The notes: a model not told the origin generated them from the sequence alone. A stretch of DNA of 41,187 nt from Phytophthora quininea (GCA_011947345.1 JAAVTG010000310.1:1-41187), one strand, 5' to 3'. Shown: positions 29,088-39,356, counted from the stretch's first letter. Made by a program: numbers and translations.

Positions 29088-29095
29088 CGCCAATT
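29088..29095. repeat. hAT target-site duplication, right
   Basis: CGCCAATT directly after the element end; matches 26294-26301. Confidence 0.9.
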
Positions 29096-29843
29096 CCCGG
29101 TCTAAATGAGAACACTTTCAATTTTCTCTCCCGAGGTAGGTATTTATTTTGTTTTTTTAGCCGCTACTTTATTCTAATATTCGCTTTGTTGTTAATTAGA
29201 TGGAATTTCTTGATTTGGCGGGCAAGATGCCGCTCGGAGACGCAACTCTCAACAGATTGATGCACCAATTATTTGACTCGAGGTCTAGCGTTGTCTTCCT
29301 TGACCCAACAAAGCTGTCAATTATTGTCGATGGATCAATAAGCGTCGATACAACATTCTTGGTAAGTTTTTTTGCGGCTTGTCTAGTGAAACTTTTCTGA
29401 TTCCCATTAACTGCAACGGGATGCACTGTTGTGGCATTATGATCACTCTCAAAGACAGTAAGATGAACATCTCTGACCCGATGGGGTCAAGGTTTGCAGA
29501 AAATGCAAAAAGTGTGGCAATGGCTTTGAGTGCCTTGTTACCGCAGCGTGAAGGGCGCTATCGATCGTTAACCTACCAGTCCGCGCTCGGCACTCAAGTT
29601 GACTCATACGACTGCGGTGTATTTGTTCTTACAGCTTTCGAGATGTTTTGCGGTGCACCAGCACTTGATCAAGCCCCTCGAGGCTTGCTGAAATATCTGC
29701 GGTACAGATACCTGTGCATGTGATTCTAAACAACATTCTAGCATTCGTGCTGCTAGTGCTATTGATGTGAATGAACAAAAAACACTTTTTTTTGCAAGCA
29801 AGTGTAGGTTGCTACAGTATCTAACGACTCGTGGTGACGTTCT

Positions 29844-30190
29844 CTAGAACTGCCGGCAGCGCATTGTCGCTCCCGTGGGAATCATCTTGAACTTGCCGAG
29901 ATATTGGTCCGCAACGAAAGCAGCGACGATGCACGCGAACTGACTGAGCGAGTCGTAGGTGAGCTTCCTCGAGTTGGAGCCTTTATTGAACCAGCCGATC
30001 TTCTGGAAGAAGTTCTTGAATGTTTGGTTGACGGCATACCCAGCGTGTTCCTCGGAGACAGTGTGGTCACCAGTAGACAATTGAAAGCAAAACGAATTGT
30101 GTTTAACAAAGTTCTAGCGCTGTTGGAAACTGTCAGCTTTTGGCGGCGGACGCCAACCCACGAAGCCACGCAGGAAAGCAGCAACCCGTG
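29844..30190 (-). pseudogene. Unknown coding fragment
   Basis: The minus strand reads AGYAVNQTFKNFFQKIGWFN, KGSNSRKLTYDSLSQFACIV, AAFVADQYLGKF and ends TGATMRCRQF before the stop at 29844. Upstream, another frame (VYGARVAAFLRGFVGW, near 30150-30200) may belong to it. The composition looks like real protein, not shadow sequence, but I recognise no family and see no start or promoter. Confidence 0.35.
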
Positions 30191-30344
30191 CGCCGTACAC
30201 GAAAGACGCTGGAAGAACTTCAACAACAGTAATCTCCAGCAGCAAGGATTGTCAGTGCGTGAACATGGTGTAGTTCCCTAGAGCGAGGCACTAGGAGAAA
30301 AGAGAAACAGAGGGCCTTCATAGCAACTAAACCAACAAAAATAT

Positions 30345-30363
30345 ATTCATTCTGCATTTTGCC
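30345..30363 (+). promoter_or_regulatory. Initiator/FPR-like core promoter, no clear gene after it
   Basis: TTCATTCTGCATTTTGCCC followed by a long C/A-rich leader is typical of an oomycete gene start. The next frames (ATG 30521 onward) are short. A gene may have been lost or broken here. Confidence 0.5.
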
Positions 30364-31426
30364 CTCACCAACACAAGCGCAACAACAACCGAGCCTCAGT
30401 ACCTCAGCAGTCTCAACAACCTCAAACAACCTCGCAAACCGACACCTCTTCCTCACCTTCGTGCACACCTGTCGATCCGCAGAAGTTGACAGAAACTACA
30501 TCGTGGCAGCTTGACCACATATGCACAGCGACAGATTCGAACAGATTCAACAGCGTCCACAGACAGTCAGCACGAAGATGAAGACGCAGACCCGTTTAAT
30601 GACATTCTCAGCATACTTGGACGGCCGTGCATCCCACAGATGCGTGCTGTAGTGGGCAGAGACTCCAGGCGTCACGTTGGGGGTCCCTGCAGTCCGAGTC
30701 CACTCGCTTCCCGTACCGCACTCACCGCACCCAGCAGCTCCAAGTTAAGACTGCTGGGGACACTTTTAATTTTGTTGGGCTAAAGATTTCCCTAACCATC
30801 GTCTGTGTGTTTTGCTCGCTCCTGTCCATATCTCTCAATTTTAGTCTGATTGAATAATTCCCTCGTACCACATCGGTCACTGCGGCAAAAGCAAGTTGCC
30901 GCGAATGCCACTGCTGGCACCTACGACTTGGTAGCTGCAGAAGCAATTTGCTTGGTTTGCTACTAGCAAACCACGCTCATCTTCTACTAAACGAACAGAA
31001 CATCTTTCCTATTGCTGGTGACAAACCTGCTTGAGCCGAGCGAGGCCTGTCGCCGCACGGGCAGCGAAACTGAGCTGGGACACGCTTGAAGGTATCCGCG
31101 GAGTGACGAGACGCGCAATTGCAACGGAGGCAGACGCAGGATGTTTTGGCGCTCCGCCCGAGAAGTCTGCGTGATTGACTGCCGCGCTCGTGCCGGAGAG
31201 ACCAGCCTCCAGGCTCCTCGCATATCCTGGTGAGCTCTTCTACTATCCGGGTCTGCGCGCTAGGCAAGATTTCGAGCGACACGAATGCGAGGCCAAACTC
31301 CAGCAGCTTGATGAAGCCGCCAACGAGGGATCCTTGAGCTCCCGACAGATCCTTCCTGTTCGAAGTCGTCTTCGCATTTCGGACACCAAGCGCTCTGGTT
31401 TCCGCCGCGAGGATCGAACGCCAATT
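30364..31426. other. Region between transposon block and elicitin
   Basis: No supported gene. A reading from about 30525 to 30620 (Asp/Glu-rich, DSQHEDEDADPFNDILS) may be a leftover first exon belonging to the promoter at 30345. Confidence 0.4.
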
Positions 31427-31446
31427 GCCATTCTCAAATTTGCTTC
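31427..31446 (+). promoter_or_regulatory. Initiator/FPR-like core promoter
   Basis: GCCATTCTCAAATTTGCTTC, about 45-64 bp before the ATG at 31491. Confidence 0.75.
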
Positions 31447-31490
31447 GCTCCTGACAGCCACAGCCAAACCCAGCAACCAGGTACTCAACC

Positions 31491-32057
31491 ATGAACGCCA
31501 AGACCGTCCTCGCCGTCGCCGCCGCCGCTTTCGTTGGCTCCGCCGCTGCCGACACCTGCTCGTCGTCGCAGCAGACCACCGCGTACTCGACGCTGGCCAG
31601 CGTGCTCACGCTGAGCTCATTCCAGGGCTGCTCGGACGACTCGGGCTTCAGCCTGCTGTACTCAACCTCGCTGCCGGACGACGCCCAGTACGTCAAGATG
31701 TGCGCGTCGGACAACTGCCAGTCGCTCATCTCGTCTGTGGCGGCGTTGAGCCCGCCGGACTGCGACCTGACCGTGCCGACGAGCGGCTTGGTTCTCAACG
31801 TGTACGACCTGGTGAGCGGTTTCTCGACCAAGTGCTCGTCGCTGTCGTCGACCTCGACGACGACGTCGACGGCGTCCAGCGCCGCCACGTCCACGGATGC
31901 TCCTGCTGCCACGACCGCCGCGCCGACGACCTCGACTTCGACGTCGACTTCGACCTCTACCACGACGGAGGCCCCCGCTGCCACCGCTGCTGCCACGACG
32001 GCTGGTTCGACGAACACGACCACGTCGACCACGACCACCACCGCCACTGCTTGCTAA
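31491..32057 (+). CDS. Tailed elicitin (188 aa)
   Basis: Signal peptide [20 protein letters not shown], the six-cysteine domain, then a Thr/Ser/Ala/Pro tail (STSTSTSTTTEAPAAT) ending ATAC with a seventh cysteine. It is the near-identical inverted partner of 20500-21072. The two flank the transposon block and differ in promoter and 3' flank. Like the other tailed forms, it is probably O-glycosylated and kept near the cell surface. Confidence 0.94.
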   Translation: MNAKTVLAVAAAAFVGSAAADTCSSSQQTTAYSTLASVLTLSSFQGCSDDSGFSLLYSTSLPDDAQYVKMCASDNCQSLISSVAALSPPDCDLTVPTSGLVLNVYDLVSGFSTKCSSLSSTSTTTSTASSAATSTDAPAATTAAPTTSTSTSTSTSTTTEAPAATAAATTAGSTNTTTSTTTTTATAC

Positions 32058-32571
32058 CTTGTCGGGCAGCGTGTCCTCAATCAATGACAACCGTCTCCAT
32101 TATTGCTGTTATCCTGGCGTACTTCACAGTTTTTGTTGTTGCTGCTGTTCGGACGGCAAACCCAACCGAAATTGATCGTCGTGAATCTTGATGACCCCTA
32201 TCTAGCTTGCACAACAAACAGGCACGGTCGAAGACATCGTCAGGACGACAAGCACATTCATGGCGGTACTGTAGCGTTGTATGAATGAGATGCAAGCGGG
32301 ACGCCAGACGCCATCGTCCTGAAACTGCGGGTTGCTGTCTATCAGCCTCCGTTGTTCGCCTTCAGCTTCCGGGTGTTGGTCTCGACTTTCATCGATAGCG
32401 CGCTCGTTACTGCCCGCGCAGACGCTGCTCTGTGACACCAGAGACCAGGATACACTCGACCAGTCTTTGAAGCGCTCCATGACAAGGATTCACTGCAACG
32501 CCGGGACTTGCTGTCCGAAGCGGGAACCTGCGTCCGCTGTTCGAACAGCCAGCGTTCCCTTCGTTATCTTT
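32058..32571. other. Intergenic region
   Basis: Holds the 3' flank of the elicitin ending at 32057 and the upstream promoter of the one at 32636. No gene seen. Confidence 0.5.
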
Positions 32572-32590
32572 GTTCATTCTGCAATTTGCC
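32572..32590 (+). promoter_or_regulatory. Initiator/FPR-like core promoter
   Basis: GTTCATTCTGCAATTTGCC, 46-64 bp before the ATG at 32636; among the best matches in the window. Confidence 0.8.
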
Positions 32591-32635
32591 GCTTTCAGCT
32601 CACCCCAGACGCCCACCACCACCACCTTCACAACC

Positions 32636-33154
32636 ATGAACACGTACTTCGCTGTCGCTGCCGCCGCCTTGGCCTTCGTCGCCTCCGTCAACGGTGAGGC
32701 CTGCACGGCCGCCCAGCAGGCCACCGCCTACACGTCGATGGTGGGTCTGCTGCAGGGCACAGCCCTCAACACGTGCGCCTCGGACTCGGGCTACAACATG
32801 CTGTACGCAACCTCGCTGCCCACGGCCGAGCAGACCGCCGCCATGTGCAAGGTCGACGCTTGCCACGAGCTCATCAAGAACGTGCAGGCCACCAACCCGC
32901 CCGACTGCGACCTGAGCATCCCCACGAGCGGCGCCGTCATGAATGTCTACAGCCTGGCCAACAACTTCGAGCCGCAGTGCTCGTCCTCCACCGCCACGGA
33001 GGCCCCGGCCGCCACCACCACCGCTCCTTCGACCAAGACGGACGCCCCGACCGCCACCACCGCTGCCCTCTCCACCAAGACGGATGCCCCGGCCGCCGCC
33101 ACCCCGGCCGTGACCCCAGCTGCCACGACCGCATCCGCCCCCATCGCGTGCTAA
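32636..33154 (+). CDS. Tailed elicitin-like protein (172 aa), divergent group
   Basis: The start at 32636 (MNTYFAVAAAALAFVASVNG) gives a normal signal peptide. The domain keeps six cysteines (EAC, NTC, AMC, DAC, PDC, PQC) but differs from canonical elicitins (SGYNMLYATSLPTAEQTAAM, SGAVMNVYSLANNF), as does its relative at 10197-10726. The tail has two copies of an Ala/Thr/Pro unit (TAPSTKTDAP, TAALSTKTDAP) and ends PIAC with a terminal cysteine. It is the last elicitin of the cluster before the housekeeping genes. Confidence 0.93.
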   Translation: MNTYFAVAAAALAFVASVNGEACTAAQQATAYTSMVGLLQGTALNTCASDSGYNMLYATSLPTAEQTAAMCKVDACHELIKNVQATNPPDCDLSIPTSGAVMNVYSLANNFEPQCSSSTATEAPAATTTAPSTKTDAPTATTAALSTKTDAPAAATPAVTPAATTASAPIAC

Positions 33155-33628
33155 GACGCTTGTTTCGAATACCCGGCGCCTGCTAGGACCCGCAACGAGA
33201 CCTTCGTACCGCTTTCGCCGTTAAATAAACGGCAGTCATATTTGCGTTAACTGTTGTTGCTGTTCGAACACCACAAAAACTTCCATACGAACTGCGAGTA
33301 AACCCGTTTTGCCAAGCTACGTTAGATTTGCAGAGTTTCCTCAGCATTGACGTGAGATGGTCTCACCTGGCGAGGCTTGGCGTGGCTGCATGACTCCGGG
33401 CTCGCTTTCCTCAATTTTTGTCCCGTGCTTTGGCATCACCTCGGTAGATCTTGCCAGATGACTGCATAAGCCCCACGCTCCTGCTCGAAGTAAATCGAGC
33501 TGCCAACGCTGGATACGAAAACAGCGCGTAGTAGCTCACTCACTGTCGAGGAAGCTGTCAATACGCTGAAACGCCCTCGGTCACCCATGCCTGCACACTA
33601 TCAGCTGCTAATGGCTCGATCGAAGGCA
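33155..33628. other. Convergent intergenic region
   Basis: Between the 3' ends of the elicitin and UPF2. TTAAATAAAC near 33220 could serve as a polyadenylation signal. Nothing else seen. Confidence 0.5.
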
Positions 33629-36600
33629 CTACTTAGCACCACGATACCCTTTGCCACGACGTAGCCCGAACTCGGCATTGTTCCACTCGCTACCACCCCC
33701 AAAGCCCATCCGATTCTCGCTTGGCTGTTGCTGACCTGTTTGGTTTCCGTAGTTGACACTCGCACGCGATGGCCCAGAGCTCGGAATTCCCTCCATGGGA
33801 GGTGCATCGCTATTGAAGTCATCACGCTCCATGTTCTGCAACACGAGCCGCTTGAGCTCCGACTGCTCCTTCTTGCCAGCGTTCTCCTGGCGGTGGCTAT
33901 GCTGTGCTAGCGATGACTCCTCAGGCACCACCAGCTGACGCGCCTCCACCTTACCTTTGTTGCCTCGACGCAGCATGCGAAACACCACGCCATCAGGAGG
34001 GGGACCATGCGCTTCGAGCGACAGTGTTCCACGTGGGGCTACTGGTGTAAGAGAACTCGAGTTCTTCACTACGGTCGGGATAGCCATCTTATCCACGTTC
34101 ACTCGCGCAATGGGCTTACGCGTATCAGCACTACCGTGCATCATGGACTTGAAGGCCTTTTCAAACTCATCGTCCTCCTCGCTCTTTTGAATGCGGTCGT
34201 GTATGATCAGATGCTCCTCTTCCTCCTCCTCCTCTTCGTCCTCCTCGTCCTCCTCGTCTTCCTCGTCTTCGTCTTCCTCGTCTTCCTCGTCTTCTTCGTC
34301 GTGTTCTTCTTCTTCATCGTCCTCCTCGTCATCAGAATCGTCTTCATCGTCTTCTAGGAAATCGTCTTCCTCGTCTCCTTGCTGGGAAAGTGACACTTCC
34401 TCATCCTCCGCTACAGTTTGCAGGCCATTTGTTGCCATGAGCAAAGCGGCATTCTTCTTCGACAAGCGTCGCTCGGCCTCGTCTAAATCCCCGCGCAGAA
34501 TCTCCTGAACCGCCTGATCGACCTCTTCCCATGTGTTAAACTTCTTCAAGTATTCCTTAAGACTGGCACTAAGCATTTCAAACAGATCAAAGACCACGAA
34601 ATCGGTTTCCATAGGCACATCCGTCTTCGAAAAGAGGTAGCGCTGGAAGAATGTCATGAAGCGACCCAGACGTGGTCTGGAGATGCCTCTTTCGCTTGTG
34701 CTGCCACTGATTCCAGTTGTGCTGGTGCTCCCACTACCGTTACAAGTCTCGATCAAAGCGCTCACTAACCGAATACGGAAAACTTCGGCTGGACCATCCA
34801 CCTCACTGGGCACACGAGGATCGTAGCGCATATCCGGAACCAACAAGAACCGTTTCTTCATCTCAAGCAACTGGGCTGAAGGAATCTTGTCGCTCCCGTA
34901 TTGCGGCAGTGTCAGTAGATCATGCGAGTGGTTGATGAGGAGGTACAGCGTCTCCACTACCACGTTCATGCTCACTAAGCCGCAGTTATAAAGTTCGCCC
35001 AGGAGCTTGACATATCCAAGACTTCTCTGGTGATCGCGGTAGTCGTTTACTTCGAGCCCAAAGCGAATGGACTCCAGCACATCGTCCACCAACAGTACGA
35101 GCATTTCGTCATGGTAGCGCGATAGTCCCTTCACCACCTCTCCAATCCACTTCATCTGCATAATCTTTCCCTTCGTCACCTTTAACAACGCCTTTAACAC
35201 CATAGGTTTTGTCGTGGCTTCTTCCCATGGCAGTCGGCGAAGCGTCTTGACGACCTTGTTGACATTTGATCCGTTCAGATCTTGGTACAAAATCTTGATC
35301 AAGAACAAGTACAATGGATCGTATTGCTTCACTCGGCGCTCCACTCGCTCAGGAGGTTTGCACATGTAGTACGCGTTCTCCACGAGCGTTTCTAGCTGGG
35401 GGTCCAGGTGTTTGGCTGCCTTCAACTTCATCATGACGTTCAAGCAGTTGACTGTGCGCACGTGCGTATGCTTCGAGCAGTAGAGGAAGCGACCACAGTT
35501 TTCAAGAAAGGTCGTTGCCACGTGCACGTTGTGTCCCTGGAAGTCAGCGAAACACTTTTGCAGACAGCGAAAGCCTGTGTTTGGCGGGCAGATTCGGAAC
35601 TTCACCAGCTCGGCTAGAAATCGAATGTTTTTGATCTTTGATTCCAGTCGGAATTGGTTTCGCCGCTTAATCAGCCCATGGAACTCGCCCACCAACATAC
35701 CAACAAGTTCTCCACCGATATCTTCCTTGAGGACACTTTGCAAAGTGGCTACTAAGCGTGCGTAATGGGCCAGCAGCTCCAGATGCGTTCGTGGCACAGT
35801 GTATAAGGTCTTAACGAGGCGATTTCTGGTTGACTTGGAGTTGCGGTAGCAAAACTCCACAGCTGCTTTGTCGCACCGATCTCGATTCACCAAATCTTCC
35901 AACGAGGCGAAATACGTGTCCAGTTGGTGGTGGTAGCTAGTGGTCGCGGAGCCTGATGCTGTGGTGCTGGCGCTCGCGTTCGTTTCGTCAGTGTCCTCTT
36001 TGCTTTTGTCTTCCCTCCGTCAGCATTAACTGCAGCAGCTTCCTTCGCGGCATCCGCTTCCAGTTCTTCCAGAGTCGCTTGATCAACGTCGCCACTTTCT
36101 TTTCCGTCCTCGTTAGCGTTAACTTCTCCTTCCTCATCCACTTCAGTCTCCGCATCTTCCTCCGCCGCGTCAGCTGCCGCAGTTTCTTTCTTCTTCTTTA
36201 GCTCTGCAACGTCCTCCTCGGTCAGTCCAAGCACCACGGCAGGCACCAACTCGAGCAGGTCCGGCAGATCTTCGTAGAAGGACCGCGTGGCTTCATCATC
36301 AAAAGGACCATCACGACTGAGCTCGCGTCCAGCACCCTCTCCACCTTCCCAGACGAGAATTCCCCGCGGCCTGATCCATCATCTTTCTCCTCCACGGGAA
36401 GCAGCGGCACCTCTCGATCCAGTGCGTCCGCCAGCGAGTTGACACTCGTCTGCAGCTTCTCAAACAGTAACTTTGCATTCTTGAGCTCCTGTACATGCTC
36501 CTCGGTCACTTCCCCTCGATTCGCCTCCTCCTTTTCATTCCTCGCATCCAACTTGAGGAAAGTCGCATGCTGAGCCAGATAGAACTTGCAGATCATCTCG

Positions 36601-37401
36601 TACGCCTCAAGAAAGCACGCCAAGCATTCCTGCTGCACTCTCTTGGGGACAATCACAGACTGCTCGTCCACAAACATCTTAAACTCTTCCGACTCCCCCA
36701 GCTGCTTCTCCAGCTCCTTGTACTTCTTTGGCTGCACGCCCAGGAACTCCACCCCCACCGCCTTGGCGAAACTCACGAGCAATGGCACCTCAAACTGCGA
36801 GGACGAGGAGCCCCTCCCCCATGGACATGTTGCCTTTGTTCTTCTTGGCCCCTGGCTGCTCTCTCCTTGCGACTTTCTGCACGATCTGCGCCACCACCTG
36901 CACGTCCCCCAGCACTTGGGCCAGGTACAGCTCGCTCAGTAGCCGCAGGATGAAGCGCCTCTTGAGCATCTTGCTCTTGTCGTCCGACTGGTACGAGGCC
37001 TCGAAGTTGTGCACCAGCGCCTGCTGCAGCCCCGGAGCAAAGTCCTCGTAGCGCTGGTGCAATAGCGACGAGACTCGGACGGCCGCCGCCACGTCCGCTA
37101 ACTTGAGCGGGGCGTCCGCCAGCGCCGCCACGCACTCGCTGACGTATCTGGTGAGGTTCAGCTCCTGCGCATCCCGCAGCAGCGACTCAGCGTTGGCGTC
37201 CGACAGCAGTCGCAGCTTCTTGACGAAGGCGGACGAGCGCTTGATGTCCGACTTGAGCTTGAGCGAGGACAGTTGCGCCCGCGTGGAGGACACACTATCC
37301 GGTGAGTTGGACGCGCGGAGACGCTGGCGGTGCAGGCCGTGACGCTGCAGCTCCGCCAGCTGCGCCTGCGCCTGGGAAAGAGCGTCCTCTTCCTCATCCA
37401 T
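33629..37401 (-). CDS. UPF2: UPF2, nonsense-mediated mRNA decay factor (three apparent frame breaks)
   Basis: The ATG at 37401 (MDEEEDALSQAQAQLAELQR) starts a protein of about 1250 residues. The first MIF4G domain covers about 37300-36250 (SDIKRSSAFVKKLRLL, LPDLLELVPAVVLG). A Glu/Lys linker follows, then the second and third MIF4G domains in the long frame from 35902 (KAAVEFCYRNSKSTRNRLVK; YDPLYLFLIKILYQDLNG). A long Glu/Asp run comes next, and a C-terminal UPF1-binding region (GVVFRMLRRGNKGKVEARQL). UPF2 bridges UPF1 and UPF3 at exon-junction complexes in the cytoplasm. Frame changes near 36815 (GGGGGAGGGG), about 36370 (GGGG) and about 36020 (GGG/AAAA) sit in or beside runs, so in this essential single gene they are probably sequencing errors. 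Confidence 0.88.
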
Positions 37402-37479
37402 TTTTGCTACGACTGGATGCAGCACAGTACTTTGGAGAAATGGCTACATTGTCAAGGCTGTAATAGTGTATCGAGATGT

Positions 37480-38647
37480 TTAGGCGGTGGAGGTCTCTAC
37501 TAGCTCGTTCTGAGGCTTCCGACACACGCGCTTGACGAACTCGTAGGACGAGACCATGAGGATGCCCGACGGACCCATCGCCAGCAGCCGCTACAGAATA
37601 CGTAAACGTGAATATGAGAGAAGTTGCCTCAGATCCAACTAACAGACGCACCGCCGAGAGCCCTGTCATGAGCCCCCTAGGGCCTTCCTTCTTTAAAATA
37701 TACTTGAGGGTGTCCATGGCACCGTACTGCGTGTACACCTGCGCCTTGGTACGCACAATATCCATGGGGTTGGTCAGCACGCCAGTGATAATGCCGGCGC
37801 TCGCTCCGCTCAGTCCCTGAGCCACCACTGTAGCAAAAGCAAACAGAGCAATACCTCAATGAGCAAGCGTTCACCCTTCCACCGTCCCAAATTACAGTTA
37901 CCCACCTTGCTTCCAGAACGGGTCTACCTCCCAGGATTTCATCACGTTATAGTACACAGGCACGAGCAGTCCGTAGGAGCCCCACCAGATGCTGGACGAC
38001 GGCGCGTACGTGGCGATGGAGGCAAAGTAGCCCCTGTAGAACCCCGAATGCCCTCCGCTCTATAAACCTGCCTGCTCACCGCCAGGAAACTTTTATGCCG
38101 CTCCCGCGTCTTGCGCTCCTCGTGGCCCTGGCCGCTCAGCATCATGTTCTGCGACACAATGTCCAGCGGCACCACCACCGTCTGCGAGACGAGCGACGCG
38201 AAGGCTCCGCCAGCAAAGTTGGCCCACTTCTCCCCATCTACAGCAGTGTTAAACACTCTAGTCAGTGTGTGTAAGCGTTAGAACCCCACTGTTTCGTATA
38301 CTTACAGACGAGCGGTCCTTGAACACCTTGCGGGACTTTTCGTAGACGGAAATGTACAAATTGCCCGTCAGCACGTTGGCAGTGCTGGCTCCAAAGCCCT
38401 TGTAAAGCCCCCTGGCGCCTTCCTGCCGCAATATCGTGGAGAAAGCGTTGAGCGTGCCCGAGTAGAGCGGCTTGGTGCGGCTCTGCACCTGCAGCCGCGT
38501 CTTGACCAGGTTGCTCGGGTACACGGCGGCGCGCACGGCCAGAAACATGGTGGGCCCCACCACGTAGTACTTGAGCTTGTCGATCTCGTCCCACGAGATG
38601 TCCTCGAGCGCGTACTCGTCCTCGGACAGCGTCGCCACCCCGCTCAT
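37480..38647 (-). CDS. Mitochondrial carrier, SLC25A44-like (four exons)
   Basis: The ATG at 38647 (MSGVATLSEDEYALEDISWD). Exon 1 (38647-38306) has DIDKLKYYVVGPTMF-like start and the first carrier signature VYPSNLVKTRLQVQ. Exon 2 (38237-37906) has VVPLDIVSQNMM, exon 3 (37827-37651) LTNPMDIVRTKAQVY, and exon 4 (37590-37480) ends MVSSYEFVKRVCRKPQ. Introns are short (68, 78 and 60 bp) with GT-AG ends. The three PX[DS]xx[KR]-type repeats define the inner-membrane carrier family. The resemblance to SLC25A44 (branched-chain amino acid carrier in animals) is by sequence feel only. Two one-base breaks lie in exon 2 at GGGG runs (38232-38235 and 38042-38045). Confidence 0.85.
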
Positions 38648-38763
38648 GCTGCAAGCAACACTTCGTTGACTGAACACGCACCCCACAGATTTAACAGCCA
38701 ATTTTATCCAATCAAACGCTGTTAAACCAATCCACTTGTCTTCACTATACCGCGTTTCACTAG
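38648..38763. promoter_or_regulatory. Compact divergent promoter with three CCAAT boxes
   Basis: Only 116 bp separate the carrier and TPR start codons. CCAAT occurs at 38698, 38708 and 38727, all on the plus strand. It must serve both genes. Confidence 0.6.
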
Positions 38764-39356
38764 ATGCTTTGCCAGATGGAGGCCATCGCCGATGAGGAGC
38801 TGCCCGCGTGGAAGCCGCGCATGGGGCGGCTGACGGTGGCCGAGAAGCTGCAGCAGGGCGAGACGCTCAAGCGGCAGGGAAACTTCTTTGTCAAGAGCGC
38901 CGACCCGAAGCGTGCACTGCGCTCGTACGCGCAGGTCTTCGCCTACGTCAACGGCCTGTCGGTGCAGGGCGACTCCATGTCCCAGTACGCGCAAGGTGCG
39001 AGCGACGTGAGCGCCACGCCCGAGCAGGGCCAGCAGATCGAGGAGCTCAAGGTGGTGGTCTGGAGCAACATGGCGCTGTGCCAGCTCAAGCTGCAGACGA
39101 GAGGGCGCTCGACAGCTGCGACAAGGTGCTGCAGCTGCAGTCGGCCCACAGCAAGGCTCGCTTCCGGAAGGCGCAGGCGCTGCTACAGCTGCAGAACTAC
39201 GACAAGAGCCACGCCCTGCTGAGCGAGCTGTTGGAGGAGGAGCCCAAGAACGCGGCGGTGCGTGGCGAGATGCGCAAGCTGCAGCAGCTCAAGAAGCAGT
39301 ACGACGCCGAGGCCCGCGAGCGCGAGAAGAGCACGTTCGGCAAGATGTTCCAGTAG
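38764..39356 (+). CDS. TPR-repeat protein (about 197 aa, one frame break)
   Basis: The start at 38764 (MLCQMEAIADEELPAW) leads to a TPR-type helix pair: EKLQQGETLKRQGNFFVKSA, then LKVVVWSNMALCQLKLQ. A one-base loss near 39100 shifts the frame to ERALDSCDKVLQLQSAHSKA, then RFRKAQALLQLQNYDKSHAL, and the end EREKSTFGKMFQ at 39356. The layout (three TPRs plus KMF end) is that of the C-terminal part of FKBP/AIP-type co-chaperones, but there is no peptidyl-prolyl isomerase domain. It is therefore a small Hsp90-binding-like TPR protein by inference. A start at 38776 is equally possible. Confidence 0.75.

Larger units (their letters stand above)
24898..29723 (+). pseudogene. Ulp1/C48-type protease gene split by a hAT element
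   Basis: Left part, before 26301, is spread over several frames: a basic N-terminus (MGKKTRIKEQWAKTQRWKQH), an acidic Glu/Asp run near 25720-25800, and LDVWLSKSPTYGAANMFQEF, then SRALDFIDRVDISILVLAK. Right part, after 29096, continues through likely introns (29152-29200 and about 29360-29400) to a C48 peptidase end: GMHCCGIMITL (catalytic His), ISDPMG (Asp) and QVDSYDCGVFVLTAF (Cys), stop near 29721. Such proteins cleave SUMO-like modifiers or occur inside transposons. The hAT lies between 26302 and 29087 with an 8-bp duplication. I infer that the two parts belong together from the removal junction, which keeps an open frame (SPIPGLNENTFNFLSR). Confidence 0.65.

Noticed and set aside
34190..34508. 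Ser-rich and Leu/Val-rich plus-strand frames
   Set aside because: They are the reverse of the Glu/Asp run in UPF2.
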